From: Brevundimonas sp.
GTDB taxonomy: Bacteria > Pseudomonadota > Alphaproteobacteria > Caulobacterales > Caulobacteraceae
Assembly: GCA_027531145.1 (NCBI GenBank)
Contig: JAPZRF010000006.1
Coordinates: 124,001-188,000 of the forward strand
Length of the DNA: 64,000 nucleotides
Reading direction: 5' to 3'
Of this stretch, positions 37,424 to 45,864 are shown one piece after another (position 1 is the first letter of the stretch; each line of letters begins with the position of its first letter). A program made the position numbers and the translations under genes. Below the pieces are notes generated by a model. It saw only the letters and a program-made list of their open reading frames with translations, was not told where the DNA came from and searched no databases.

Positions 37424-39028
37424 TCATGCGAGATACTCCAGCGCGACCAGACCAAGGATCGTCGCCGCGAGGTAGACGACCAGCCAGAGGCTTTTCGCAT
37501 CGATCCTGCCCGGCACGGTGCTCCAGCCATCTACCGAGGTCGGCGCACCGGAGACAGAGAAGCGCGCTCGCTGGCCGGGGATCGAATACGGGGACCACTC
37601 GCCCTGCCTGCCGGTCAGCAGACGGCTGGCGACCCAGCCCACGCCCATGGTCGCGCCACCGCCGATCAAGCAGTACCAGGGCCAGGCGATGGCCGTCATG
37701 GTCGCGACGGCCCAGATGACGACGAAACCGATGAAGACCCCTACGAGAAGGCCACGCTCGGTAGTGTGCTTCGAGAAGAAGCCTAAACCGTACATGCCGA
37801 GCTTCGCGCCGACGAAGTAGCTGCCGATCTTGCTGAGAACCTCGAGAATGGATCCGCTGGAGTTGGCATAGAGGATAGCCGGGATGATGATCACCCCACC
37901 CCAGAAAAGCGTCATGATACGGGTAGCTGCCAGATAATGCGCATCGCTGGCACCCTTCCTGAAGTACCGCTCGTAAAAGTCGATCACACTGGCTGTGGCC
38001 ATGCTGTTGAAGGCTGAGCTGAGCGTCGACATGGAGGCAGCAAGCACGGCTGCAGCGAGTACACCAAGTAGCCCCGGCACCCCCGAGTCCAGCGCAAATT
38101 GCAGGATGATCTCGTTCGTATTGTCGAATGGTCGCCCTTGATAATAACCCCAGGCCAGCACCCCGATGAAGAAGAACAAGAAATAAACGGGGAAAGCAGC
38201 GTAACCCATCAGCAGATACGATTTCTTGGCGTCGCCGATGGATCTGGCCCCGAGCGTCCGTTGCACCATCATCTGGTTGGCCCCATAGACAGTGACGTGG
38301 AACAGGGTCATGCCGATCAGGCCGGACCAAATGGTCGTCGGCACGTTCGCATCCAGTGTCGTGTCAATGGCGCTGAGGCGCCCTGCGGCCTTCAGGTTCC
38401 CCAACACGTCGGCGATCGGTTCAGGCATCAGCAGGATCAGCGCGATCATGATGACAATGGCCCCGCCAAACAGAATCACCGCCTGGAAGACGTCGGTCCA
38501 GATCACAGCCAGCATACCGCCCATGGTCGTGTAGATAAGAGCCAGTACCGTTATGGCGACGATCGCCCACGGGATCGGGATTCCTGTTATGAATTTCAGT
38601 ACGAGGGCGGTGGCATAGAGGATCGCACCGGTCGACAGGCCCTGGGTCACGAGGAATATGGCTGACATAACGGCACGAGAAGTAGTTCCAAAACGTCTTT
38701 CCTGGTACTCATAAATGGAAGCGACGCCTGAATTATAGAAAAATGGCAAAAAGAACGAAGTTACTAACAAAATGACAATCGGGTAGTTCAGATGAATTGC
38801 CAGCGCCGCCAGCCCGTCCGAATAGGCCCAGGCCGGAGCGCCAAGGAACGATAGTGCACTTATATAGGTGGCGACGACCGATACACCGATTGCCCACCAG
38901 GGGGTCTTGCCACTTCCAACATTGAACTCCCTGGCAGTCTTGACTCCCCGGCCCAGGACCCAGCCCATCGCCAGATTGGTGACGATGAATACAAGAACAA
39001 TGCCCCAGTCCAGGCTCGAGAACATCAT
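37424..39028 (-). CDS. Sodium:solute symporter family transporter
   Basis: A 534-residue SSS-family permease with about 13 to 14 transmembrane segments. Family signatures include GRGVKTAREFNVGSGKTPWWAIGVSVVATYISALSFLGAPAWAYSDG at the N-terminus, IYEYQERRFG and YTTMGGMLAVIWTDVFQAVIL. The ATG (39028, followed by a second ATG) overlaps the stop of the SnoaL-like gene as ATGA. As the last gene of the leftward operon under the 40.79-kb operator, it probably imports the pathway substrate, or a product released in the periplasm, with sodium. The substrate is unknown. Confidence 0.92.
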   Translation of the reverse strand: MMFSSLDWGIVLVFIVTNLAMGWVLGRGVKTAREFNVGSGKTPWWAIGVSVVATYISALSFLGAPAWAYSDGLAALAIHLNYPIVILLVTSFFLPFFYNSGVASIYEYQERRFGTTSRAVMSAIFLVTQGLSTGAILYATALVLKFITGIPIPWAIVAITVLALIYTTMGGMLAVIWTDVFQAVILFGGAIVIMIALILLMPEPIADVLGNLKAAGRLSAIDTTLDANVPTTIWSGLIGMTLFHVTVYGANQMMVQRTLGARSIGDAKKSYLLMGYAAFPVYFLFFFIGVLAWGYYQGRPFDNTNEIILQFALDSGVPGLLGVLAAAVLAASMSTLSSAFNSMATASVIDFYERYFRKGASDAHYLAATRIMTLFWGGVIIIPAILYANSSGSILEVLSKIGSYFVGAKLGMYGLGFFSKHTTERGLLVGVFIGFVVIWAVATMTAIAWPWYCLIGGGATMGVGWVASRLLTGRQGEWSPYSIPGQRARFSVSGAPTSVDGWSTVPGRIDAKSLWLVVYLAATILGLVALEYLA

Positions 39029-40002
39029 ATCAGGTCTCCGAAGATGTCGTGGCCGGACTGGAGCAGGACGTGGGGCACGTCGATAAAGACCCAGTTTTCC
39101 TTGAGCGTATCGCCTTCTCGCCGCCACCAGTCCATGACCCGCATGGTGATCTGCCGGCCGGTGCCGGGCACACCAAGCCATGGCCCGACGTGAGTTGCGG
39201 TAATGCTGGGCCAGCCGGTGGAGGCGACATAGGCACCGTCGGCGAAGCGGGCCTTGTGATTACCTCCGATACGGTCGGGGAAGGCCGTCAGAAAGGGCTT
39301 CTGATGGTAGCGCTGAAAGCCCGTGACGCCCCGGGTCGATCCGATGCCTCCGGGTCCATACCAGAGCATGGTCGGGCTCCAGTACTGCTCCATGCCCATC
39401 CGCTTCAGGTCCCCTTCGGCGAATCTGTGCAGGCCGAAGATCATGGCCTCGACCAGGGCCAGTGACGCGTCCGTCTCGGCTTGCGGGGCCGGATCGAAGC
39501 AGACACCGTCCCGGGTGATCGGCGCGGGGAAGATGTCGGGCACGCCGGCTGGCGGGGCCGGGAGGGGGTTGAGCCCGGCCTGACGCATCAGGTCGATCAG
39601 ATCGTGGATGGCGTAGACCTCGGCGATCCGGCCGCCGTCGAAGCGGTAGAACTCGCCGAAGCGCAGGTTTACGAGGCCCTCGGTCGCCGGAATCCCGAGC
39701 CAGGGCCCCATCATCGCGCCCTCGAGCACCCCGAGCGCGCAGACCCAGTCGGCATCCTTGAAGCGCCCGGCCATCAGGGCATGGGTGCGCCGCTGGAGAT
39801 CGGGTATCGCAGCCCGCAGCGGTCCGATCAGGCCAGCGATCAACCCCTCGGCACCGGGCAGATCGTTCATCGGATGACTGGCATGAATGACGGCGTCAGT
39901 TGTCATGGCGGCGCGCCACAGGGCTGAGGTCTCGGCGAGATCGGCAGCGTCGAGGCGCTGGAACAGGGTCCAGACGAGGCGCTTGCGGTCTTCGTTCGTC
40001 AT
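39025..40002 (-). CDS. Tandem SnoaL/NTF2-like protein (ester cyclase family)
   Basis: A 325-residue protein built of two SnoaL-like halves (about 10-145 and 175-320). Each half has a FRFDGGRI- or WWRREGDTLKENW-type core strand and a GPWLG(I/V)P motif that is repeated almost exactly (GPWLGIPAT and GPWLGVPGT). Such folds bind or isomerise small polar molecules; no catalysis is proven for this group. ATG 40002 overlaps the SDR stop. A related double-domain protein is encoded at 48.9-50.0 kb in the same regulon. Confidence 0.8.
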   Translation of the reverse strand: MTNEDRKRLVWTLFQRLDAADLAETSALWRAAMTTDAVIHASHPMNDLPGAEGLIAGLIGPLRAAIPDLQRRTHALMAGRFKDADWVCALGVLEGAMMGPWLGIPATEGLVNLRFGEFYRFDGGRIAEVYAIHDLIDLMRQAGLNPLPAPPAGVPDIFPAPITRDGVCFDPAPQAETDASLALVEAMIFGLHRFAEGDLKRMGMEQYWSPTMLWYGPGGIGSTRGVTGFQRYHQKPFLTAFPDRIGGNHKARFADGAYVASTGWPSITATHVGPWLGVPGTGRQITMRVMDWWRREGDTLKENWVFIDVPHVLLQSGHDIFGDLI

Positions 40003-40727
40003 TGGGCGGTCCACCCTCCGTCCACCAGGAGACTGGAGCCGGTGACCAGGGCAGCGGCAGGCGACAGAAGGAAGACGCAGGCGGCCGCAACCTCGGCCGC
40101 CTTGCCGACACGACCCAGCGGGATTCGATCCAGGACGAACCGTTCAAACGCCTCGTCAGCCAGCATGGGGGCGGTCATGGGCGTCTCGATGAACGTGGGC
40201 GCGAGGCTCACGACGCGCACGCCCTGCGGAGCGAGCTCGACGGCGGCGGCCCTGGTCAAACCTTCGAGCGCGTGCTTGGTCAGGCAGTAGACGGTCCGAC
40301 CAGGCGAGCCGACGTGGCCCATCTGGGATGTCATGTTGACGATGACCCCGGAGCCCTGCACCGCCATCACCCTGGCCGCAGATTGGGCGGTCAGGAACGC
40401 GGCACGGACGTTGAGGGCCAGCATGTCGTCAAGCGTCCCGACATCCACCCGGGTGAACGGCTGGGGCCGGTTGAAGCCGGCGTTGTTCACCAGCCCGTCA
40501 AGCCGGGGCAGCGCAGCAACCCGGGCATGAAAGGCTTCATCGGCCACGTCCATGGCCCAGGTCTCGATCCGGCCCGGGCGGCTGTCGGCCAGATCGGCCA
40601 GATCGGCCGATGAGCGTGCGACAGCAATGACCTCGCCGCCCGCATCCACGACCGCCTCCGCGCAGGCGCGGCCAAGGCCGCGTCCTGCGCCGGTGATGAC
40701 TATACGCAGGCCGCTGAGGTCGCTCAT
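39999..40727 (-). CDS. SDR family oxidoreductase
   Basis: Classical SDR of 242 residues: GAGRGLGRA cofactor motif, NNAG, Ser in NMTSQMG, YCLTK (Tyr-x3-Lys) and a typical C-terminal DGGWTAQ. The first gene of the leftward catabolic operon, starting 57 bp from the palindrome at 40784-40797. It probably oxidises or reduces a hydroxyl of the substrate; the exact reaction is unknown. Confidence 0.9.
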   Translation of the reverse strand: MSDLSGLRIVITGAGRGLGRACAEAVVDAGGEVIAVARSSADLADLADSRPGRIETWAMDVADEAFHARVAALPRLDGLVNNAGFNRPQPFTRVDVGTLDDMLALNVRAAFLTAQSAARVMAVQGSGVIVNMTSQMGHVGSPGRTVYCLTKHALEGLTRAAAVELAPQGVRVVSLAPTFIETPMTAPMLADEAFERFVLDRIPLGRVGKAAEVAAACVFLLSPAAALVTGSSLLVDGGWTAQ

Positions 40728-40783
40728 GCAGGCCCGCTCCCGAGGTTCGACATTTCACCCTTCCCCGTCGCGCTGAACGCGCT

Positions 40784-40797
40784 TGCATTCGAATGCA
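40784..40797. promoter_or_regulatory. LacI-type operator palindrome O1
   Basis: Perfect 14-bp palindrome TGCATTCGAATGCA with a central CG, as in LacI/GalR-family operators. It is centred between the divergent SDR (57 bp) and HisD-like (59 bp) start codons, so it can control both operons at once. Confidence 0.82.
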
Positions 40798-40855
40798 GCA
40801 AATCTAGACTGACCCCAGTTCGAAGCGCGGTGCAAGCGCCCTTGGGGAGACGGAG

Positions 40856-42160
40856 ATGGTCCGCTGGTTGAAGGAAGGACGCTCGGTCGAGGCAGTCAAG
40901 GCGGACGGAGCCCGGGTTCGCGAGACCGTCGAGCGCATGCTGTCGGACATCGAAGCCGAGGGAATCGAGGCCGTACGGCGCTATTCCCGCGACCTCGATG
41001 GTTGGGAGCGCGAAGATTTCCGCCTTGGCGAGGACGAGATCCGGGCCGCCTATGCCGCCCTGCCTGAACGAACCATTGATGACATCGCTTTCGCGCAGAC
41101 CCAGGTCCGGAACTTTGCGCAGATCCAGAAGGATGCTCTCAGGGACGTTGAGGTCGAAACCCTGCCGGGCGTCATTCTCGGTCACAGGAACACGCCCGTG
41201 AATGCGGTGGGGGCCTATGTGCCCGGCGGCAAGTATCCGCTGGTGGCGTCTGCTCACATGGGGGTCGTTACGGCCAGGGTGGCCGGGGTCAAGCGGATCC
41301 TGTCGGCCGCCCCGCCTTATGACGGGCAGGCCAATCCGGCCATCGTTGTCGCCCAGCACATGGCCGGGGCTGACGCCATCCTGGCCTTGGGGGGCGTACA
41401 GGCCATCGGGTTGATGGCTTTGGGCGCGGCGGGCGCGGCCGGAGGCGACATCGAACCGGTCGATATGTTGGTCGGACCGGGAAACGCCTACGTCGCCGAA
41501 GCCAAGCGTCAGCTGTTCGGACGGGTCGGCATAGACCTTCTGGCCGGGCCTACCGAGACACTGGTCATCGCCGATGACAGCGTGGACGGCGACCTTTGCG
41601 CCGCCGACCTGCTGGGTCAGGCCGAGCATGGACCCAATAGTCCGGCCATCCTGCTGACGACATCGGAAAGGCTGGCTCAGGATACCGTCGAGGCCATCGA
41701 GCGCCAGCTGAAGTGGCTGCCCACCGCGCCGATCGCATCCGTCGCCTGGCGCGACTACGGACAGGTCATTCTGTGCGACAGTGAAGCTGAAATGGTCCAG
41801 ATCGCTGACCAGATCGCATCGGAACACGTTCAGGTCATGACCCGCGATCCGGACTATTTTCTTGCCAACATGACTAACTATGGTGCCCTTTTCCTCGGAC
41901 ACCTTACGAACGTGAGCTATGGCGACAAGGTCATCGGCACTAATCATACGCTGCCGACCATGCGTGCCGCACGCTATACGGGCGGACTTTGGGTGGGAAA
42001 GTTCATGAAGACGTGCACATATCAAAGAATTATGACTGAAGAGGCAAGCGTCATGGTCGGGGAATACTGTTCTCGCCTTTGTGCTCTTGAAGGCTTTGCC
42101 GGCCACAAGGAACAGGCCGATATCCGGGTGCGACGATACGGCCAGAGGGAAGCTGCCTGA
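40856..42160 (+). CDS. Histidinol dehydrogenase-family protein (HpsN-like)
   Basis: A 434-residue zinc- and NAD-dependent alcohol dehydrogenase of the HisD family. The residues used by HisD for zinc and catalysis are in place: Gln and His in [11 protein letters not shown], Glu-His in ASEHVQV, Asp in [15 protein letters not shown] and a late His in [11 protein letters not shown]. HisD-family enzymes oxidise a primary alcohol to a carboxylate in two steps; catabolic relatives such as HpsN act on dihydroxypropanesulfonate. The surroundings show no histidine genes, so histidine synthesis is unlikely. ATG 40856 follows GGGAGACGGAG. Confidence 0.88.
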   Translation: MVRWLKEGRSVEAVKADGARVRETVERMLSDIEAEGIEAVRRYSRDLDGWEREDFRLGEDEIRAAYAALPERTIDDIAFAQTQVRNFAQIQKDALRDVEVETLPGVILGHRNTPVNAVGAYVPGGKYPLVASAHMGVVTARVAGVKRILSAAPPYDGQANPAIVVAQHMAGADAILALGGVQAIGLMALGAAGAAGGDIEPVDMLVGPGNAYVAEAKRQLFGRVGIDLLAGPTETLVIADDSVDGDLCAADLLGQAEHGPNSPAILLTTSERLAQDTVEAIERQLKWLPTAPIASVAWRDYGQVILCDSEAEMVQIADQIASEHVQVMTRDPDYFLANMTNYGALFLGHLTNVSYGDKVIGTNHTLPTMRAARYTGGLWVGKFMKTCTYQRIMTEEASVMVGEYCSRLCALEGFAGHKEQADIRVRRYGQREAA

Positions 42161-42164
42161 GCAC

Positions 42165-43199
42165 ATGGCCCGAAAGGATCCTCACCGCCGATCAGGACGC
42201 GCCACCAGCTATGATGTGGCGAGGTTGGCGGGCGTATCCCAGTCAGCCGTCAGCCGCGCCTTCTCGCCTGTCGGCAGCGTGTCGGACGAAACGCGTGAGC
42301 GGATTCTCGAGGCGGCGCGTAGCCTCGGCTATCGCCCCAACGCCATCGCGCGGGGACTTATTACCCGGCGGTCCAACCTGGTGGGTCTGATCCTTCCAGC
42401 CCTCGCCAGCCTCTACTATCCCGAGATCATGGTCGAGATCACGGCGGAAGTGGCCAGGCGCGGAGCCCGCGTCCTGCTGATCACCGTCGAGAGTCCGGCC
42501 GAGGTTGGAGCAGCACTGGAGCAACTCTGGAGTTTCCAGGTCGATGGCGTGATCGCTGCCACTGCAATGACAGCTGAGCAGCTGGAGCACTTCGAACTGC
42601 ACCGCACGCCCTTGATCTTCTACAATCGCGCTCCGCCTCACCACGCAGGCAACTCTGTCGCGGTGGACCACGCTGACGGCGAGGGTCGGCTGGTGCACCG
42701 TCTGTGGCAAGCAGGGCATCGTCGGTTCGCCATGATCACCGGACCGGACGAGTCCGAGGTGGCTCAACAGCGGGCAGCGGGAGCCCGCGCGACCCTGGAG
42801 CGGCTGGGTGGCTGCATCACGGCGGTGACGCCAGGCGACTATCGCTACGAGAGCGGGATCGAGGCCTTCACCCGGTTGTGGACCGACGGCGGGCGGTTCG
42901 ACGTGGTTCTTTGCGCCAATGACGCCATGGCGCTGGGCGCGATCGACGCGGCCCGAGTCAAGCATGGATTGCATGTTCCCGATGACGTTTCGGTGGCCGG
43001 ATTCGACGGCTTCAACGCCGGACGCTGGCTGGCCTATCAACTGACCACGGTGCGCCAGCCTGTCGGGGCGCTGGCCGCCGCAGCCGTTGAAATGCTGTTC
43101 GCCCGCATCGAGGTGCCGGACCTGGCCCCCGAGCGGCGGCTGTTCAGCGGTGAGATCGTGCCCGGTCGCTCGGCGCGCCTTGCCCCGAGTGGGGGATGA
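42165..43199 (+). CDS. LacI/GalR family transcriptional regulator
   Basis: A 344-residue repressor-type protein. It has an N-terminal helix-turn-helix (SYDVARLAGVSQSAVSRAF, about residues 13-32), a hinge helix (RPNAIARGLITRRS) and a periplasmic-binding-protein-like effector domain with NLVGLILP...YYPEIMVEI and FDVVLCANDAMALGAIDAA. ATG 42165 lies 4 bp after the upstream stop; the 3' end overlaps the hydrolase gene by ATGA. Four matching palindromes in the same island are its probable operators, and autoregulation follows because it is inside the operon. Confidence 0.94.
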   Translation: MARKDPHRRSGRATSYDVARLAGVSQSAVSRAFSPVGSVSDETRERILEAARSLGYRPNAIARGLITRRSNLVGLILPALASLYYPEIMVEITAEVARRGARVLLITVESPAEVGAALEQLWSFQVDGVIAATAMTAEQLEHFELHRTPLIFYNRAPPHHAGNSVAVDHADGEGRLVHRLWQAGHRRFAMITGPDESEVAQQRAAGARATLERLGGCITAVTPGDYRYESGIEAFTRLWTDGGRFDVVLCANDAMALGAIDAARVKHGLHVPDDVSVAGFDGFNAGRWLAYQLTTVRQPVGALAAAAVEMLFARIEVPDLAPERRLFSGEIVPGRSARLAPSGG

Positions 43200-43894
43200 T
43201 TCCGATCGTCCTGGCACCCGGTCTGTTGTGCGACGATCGATTGTGGTCAGCCGTCGGACCGCTGCTGGCAAGGTCGCCGATGACGGTCGACTTCGGGGGG
43301 GACGACACGATTGAGGCCATGGCCGACCGTATCCTCGCAGAAGGGCCGGAGCGGTTCGTGCTGGCTGGTTTCTCCATGGGCGGAATGGCGGCGGTGGTGG
43401 CGGCGTCGCGTGCGCCGACCCGGATCGCCGGCCTCGCCCTTATCGATACACACGCCGAGCCTGAAACGGCCGACCGAGCCAAACGTCGCGCCCGCCAGAT
43501 CAGCATTGCCGATGCGGGCGGCTTCGCCAGACTGGTCCGCGAGGAACTCAAGCCCGTCTACTTCGCGGAGCCCGAGGCGCATGAGGTTGGGCGACGTCTG
43601 GTGTGGGAGATGGCGCTGGACGCCGGAGTAGCCCAGTTCCGGCGGCACGTCAGGGCTCTGATGGAAAGACCCGACCCCGAGACCCTGCTGGGTGCCCTGA
43701 CAATGCCGGTCACCGTCATCACGGGCGAGGCGGACCGGGTCGCCCCGGCAGACGCAGCCCGCCGCCTGGCCGAGGCGGTGCCGCAGGCACGACTTGTCCT
43801 GATTCCCGACTGCGGCCACATGGCCCCGCTTGAGGCACCCGCCGCCGTGGCCGTCGAGATCAATGCCCTCGTCCGTCAACTGGAGCCCGCATGA
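43196..43894 (+). CDS. Alpha/beta-fold hydrolase
   Basis: A 232-residue hydrolase with the catalytic triad visible: Ser in GFSMGG (about residue 62), Asp in GEADRVAP (about 182) and His in CGHMAPLEAP (about 208). The short lid and the VLAPGLLCDDRLW oxyanion loop resemble small esterases or lactone/enol-ester hydrolases. ATGA overlaps on both sides show tight coupling with the LacI and MetE-like genes. Likely opens an ester or lactone in the pathway. Confidence 0.86.
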   Translation: MIPIVLAPGLLCDDRLWSAVGPLLARSPMTVDFGGDDTIEAMADRILAEGPERFVLAGFSMGGMAAVVAASRAPTRIAGLALIDTHAEPETADRAKRRARQISIADAGGFARLVREELKPVYFAEPEAHEVGRRLVWEMALDAGVAQFRRHVRALMERPDPETLLGALTMPVTVITGEADRVAPADAARRLAEAVPQARLVLIPDCGHMAPLEAPAAVAVEINALVRQLEPA

Positions 43895-45045
43895 AGACGT
43901 CGATCGACCGGATCCTGACCACTCACGTCGGCAGCCTGCCGCGTCCGGCCGCTGTGGCTCGCGGCCTGTTCGCGCGCGAGAGTGAAGATGCCGAGTTCGA
44001 CAGTGATGCCTTTGAGACGGTTGTTTTCGACGCGGTCGTCGAGACAGTGAGGCGACAGGTTGAAACGGGACTCGACGTTGTCTCGGACGGGGAGATGAGC
44101 AAGATCTCCTACGCAACCTATGTCAAAGACCGCCTTGACGGGTTCGGCGGCGACAGCCCACGGCGGGCGCCGCAGGACCTGGAGCAGTTTCCGAACTTTC
44201 TGGCGCGCCAGGCGTCCGGTGGGGGCACCCCCACATATCGCCGGCCCATGTGCGTGGGGCCGATCGCGGTGAAGGATGACGGACCGCTGAATGCCGACAT
44301 CTCGAACATGGTCGCTGCAACCGGCAATGCGCGGCCCGTCGAGGCCTTTCTGAACTCGGCCTCGCCCGGCGTGATCGCCCTGTTCCAGCCCAACGGCCAC
44401 TACCCGACCCAGGATGCCTATCTGGAGGCCCTTTCTGAAGCCATGAGGTCGGAGTATGAGGCCATCGTCGACGCGGGATTCGTGCTCCAGATTGACAGCC
44501 CCGATCTTGGCGTCGGCCGGCACATGATGTTCAAGGACCTGCCCGAGTCCGACTACGTCCGGGCCTGTGAGGGCCATCTCGAAGCCCTCAATTCTGCTCT
44601 TTCGAACGTTCCGCCTGACAGGGTGCGGATGCACGTTTGTTGGGGCAACTACGAGGGTCCGCACCACTGCGACGCACCTTTCGAGACAGTATTCGGACTG
44701 GCGCGACGGGCCAAAGTGGGGGCCATTCTGTTCGAAGCAGCCAATCCTCGTCACGCTCACGAATGGACCTGGTTCGAGGAGAACGAACTACCCGGCGATC
44801 TGATCATCATCCCCGGCGTGATCGATTCTACCACCAACTTCATCGAGCACCCTGAACTGGTGGCCCAACGGATCGAGCGCTACGCCAACCTCGTCGGGCG
44901 TGAGCGTGTAGTGGCGGGCGCAGACTGCGGCTTCGGCACCTTCGCCGGCTTCGGGCCGGTCGATCCGGACATCGCCTGGGCCAAGCTGGGGGCGCTGGTC
45001 GAGGGAGCGGCCATCGCTTCGGACCGGTTGTGGAAGGTGCGATGA
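43891..45045 (+). CDS. MetE C-terminal-like zinc methyltransferase family protein
   Basis: A 384-residue protein like the catalytic half of cobalamin-independent methionine synthase. The zinc ligands fit: His-x-Cys in RMHVCWGNYEGPHH, Glu in LFEAANP and Cys in AGADCGFGTF. It begins with TTHVGSLPRP, as MetE-like proteins of this size do, and has no N-terminal MetE domain. Single-domain members act on varied substrates, often transferring a group to or from a thiol. In this operon it probably processes a methylated or thiol-linked intermediate, which is inference. Confidence 0.83.
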   Translation: MKTSIDRILTTHVGSLPRPAAVARGLFARESEDAEFDSDAFETVVFDAVVETVRRQVETGLDVVSDGEMSKISYATYVKDRLDGFGGDSPRRAPQDLEQFPNFLARQASGGGTPTYRRPMCVGPIAVKDDGPLNADISNMVAATGNARPVEAFLNSASPGVIALFQPNGHYPTQDAYLEALSEAMRSEYEAIVDAGFVLQIDSPDLGVGRHMMFKDLPESDYVRACEGHLEALNSALSNVPPDRVRMHVCWGNYEGPHHCDAPFETVFGLARRAKVGAILFEAANPRHAHEWTWFEENELPGDLIIIPGVIDSTTNFIEHPELVAQRIERYANLVGRERVVAGADCGFGTFAGFGPVDPDIAWAKLGALVEGAAIASDRLWKVR

Positions 45046-45803
45046 GCGTCGCGGCCAAACTCAAGACGAGGCTGATCGAGGGTGACGCTCTCCTCGGTAC
45101 CTTCGTCAAGACACCTCATCCATCGGTGGTCGAAGTGCTGGCCCAGACGGGTCTCGATTGCCTCTGTCTGGACGCGGAACATGCGCCGTTCGACCGGATC
45201 GACCTTGATCGAGGACTCCTGGCAGCACGGGCGGGCGGGATGCCGACCCTGGTACGCGTCGCGTCGGCTTCGCCGCACGAGATCCTCAACGCGCTGGACC
45301 TCGGAGCGGCCGGCGTGATCGTGCCCCACATCCGTTCACCGCAGGAAGCCGAGGCGGCCGTCCGGGCCTGCCACTACGGTGCCGGAGGGCGAGGATACGC
45401 GGGCGGGACAAGAGCCTCGGGCTATCTCAGCCCGGCGATTGCCGGACGGCTGGCGAGCACCCGGACGGAAACGAGCGTCATCCTCCAGATCGAGGATGTC
45501 GAGGCGCTGGAGCACCTGGACGCCCTGGTCGGCGTCGAGGGGATCGACGCGATCTTTATCGGCCGCATCGACCTGACGGTAGCGTTGGGCGAAACTGATC
45601 CCAAATCTCCCCGCGTTATCGCAGCCGTATCCGGGATAATCGCTGCCTGCCGTGCAATCGGCAGGACGGTTGGGATGTTCACCCCGGACCTGTCGGAACT
45701 TTCGATGTGGCGCGAACAGGGAAGCAGCTTCTTCCTGCTGGGAGCCGACCACGCCTTTATCCGCAACGGTGCCCTGGCGCTGAGGACCGAGGCGGGGTTC
45801 TGA
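45042..45803 (+). CDS. HpcH/HpaI aldolase family protein
   Basis: A 253-residue class II pyruvate aldolase-like protein. Features: FVKTPHPSVVEVLAQTGLDCLCLDAEHAPFD (substrate/base region), metal-binding Glu in LQIEDVEAL and Asp in IGRIDLTVALG. Relatives cleave 4-hydroxy-2-oxo acids to pyruvate plus an aldehyde, so this could be the final carbon-carbon cleavage step of the pathway. ATG 45042 overlaps the preceding stop. Last gene of the rightward operon, followed by a hairpin terminator. Confidence 0.9.
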   Translation: MSVAAKLKTRLIEGDALLGTFVKTPHPSVVEVLAQTGLDCLCLDAEHAPFDRIDLDRGLLAARAGGMPTLVRVASASPHEILNALDLGAAGVIVPHIRSPQEAEAAVRACHYGAGGRGYAGGTRASGYLSPAIAGRLASTRTETSVILQIEDVEALEHLDALVGVEGIDAIFIGRIDLTVALGETDPKSPRVIAAVSGIIAACRAIGRTVGMFTPDLSELSMWREQGSSFFLLGADHAFIRNGALALRTEAGF

Positions 45804-45819
45804 GCCTGGGCGAGAAAAC

Positions 45820-45845
45820 CCCGGGGCAGCCGAGGCCGCCCCGGG
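45820..45845. terminator. Bidirectional hairpin terminator
   Basis: CCCGGGGC at 45820-45827 pairs perfectly with GCCCCGGG at 45838-45845. An A-run just left of the stem gives a GTTTTC tail on the minus strand, making it a good intrinsic terminator for the TonB receptor gene, and it also lies 17 bp after the aldolase stop. Confidence 0.75.
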
Positions 45846-45864
45846 AAGTCTGAGAGACAGAGAC

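Noticed and set aside
40856..42160. Assignment as the biosynthetic histidinol dehydrogenase hisD
   Set aside because: The family match is good, but no histidine genes are nearby and the gene is in a LacI-regulated catabolic divergon.
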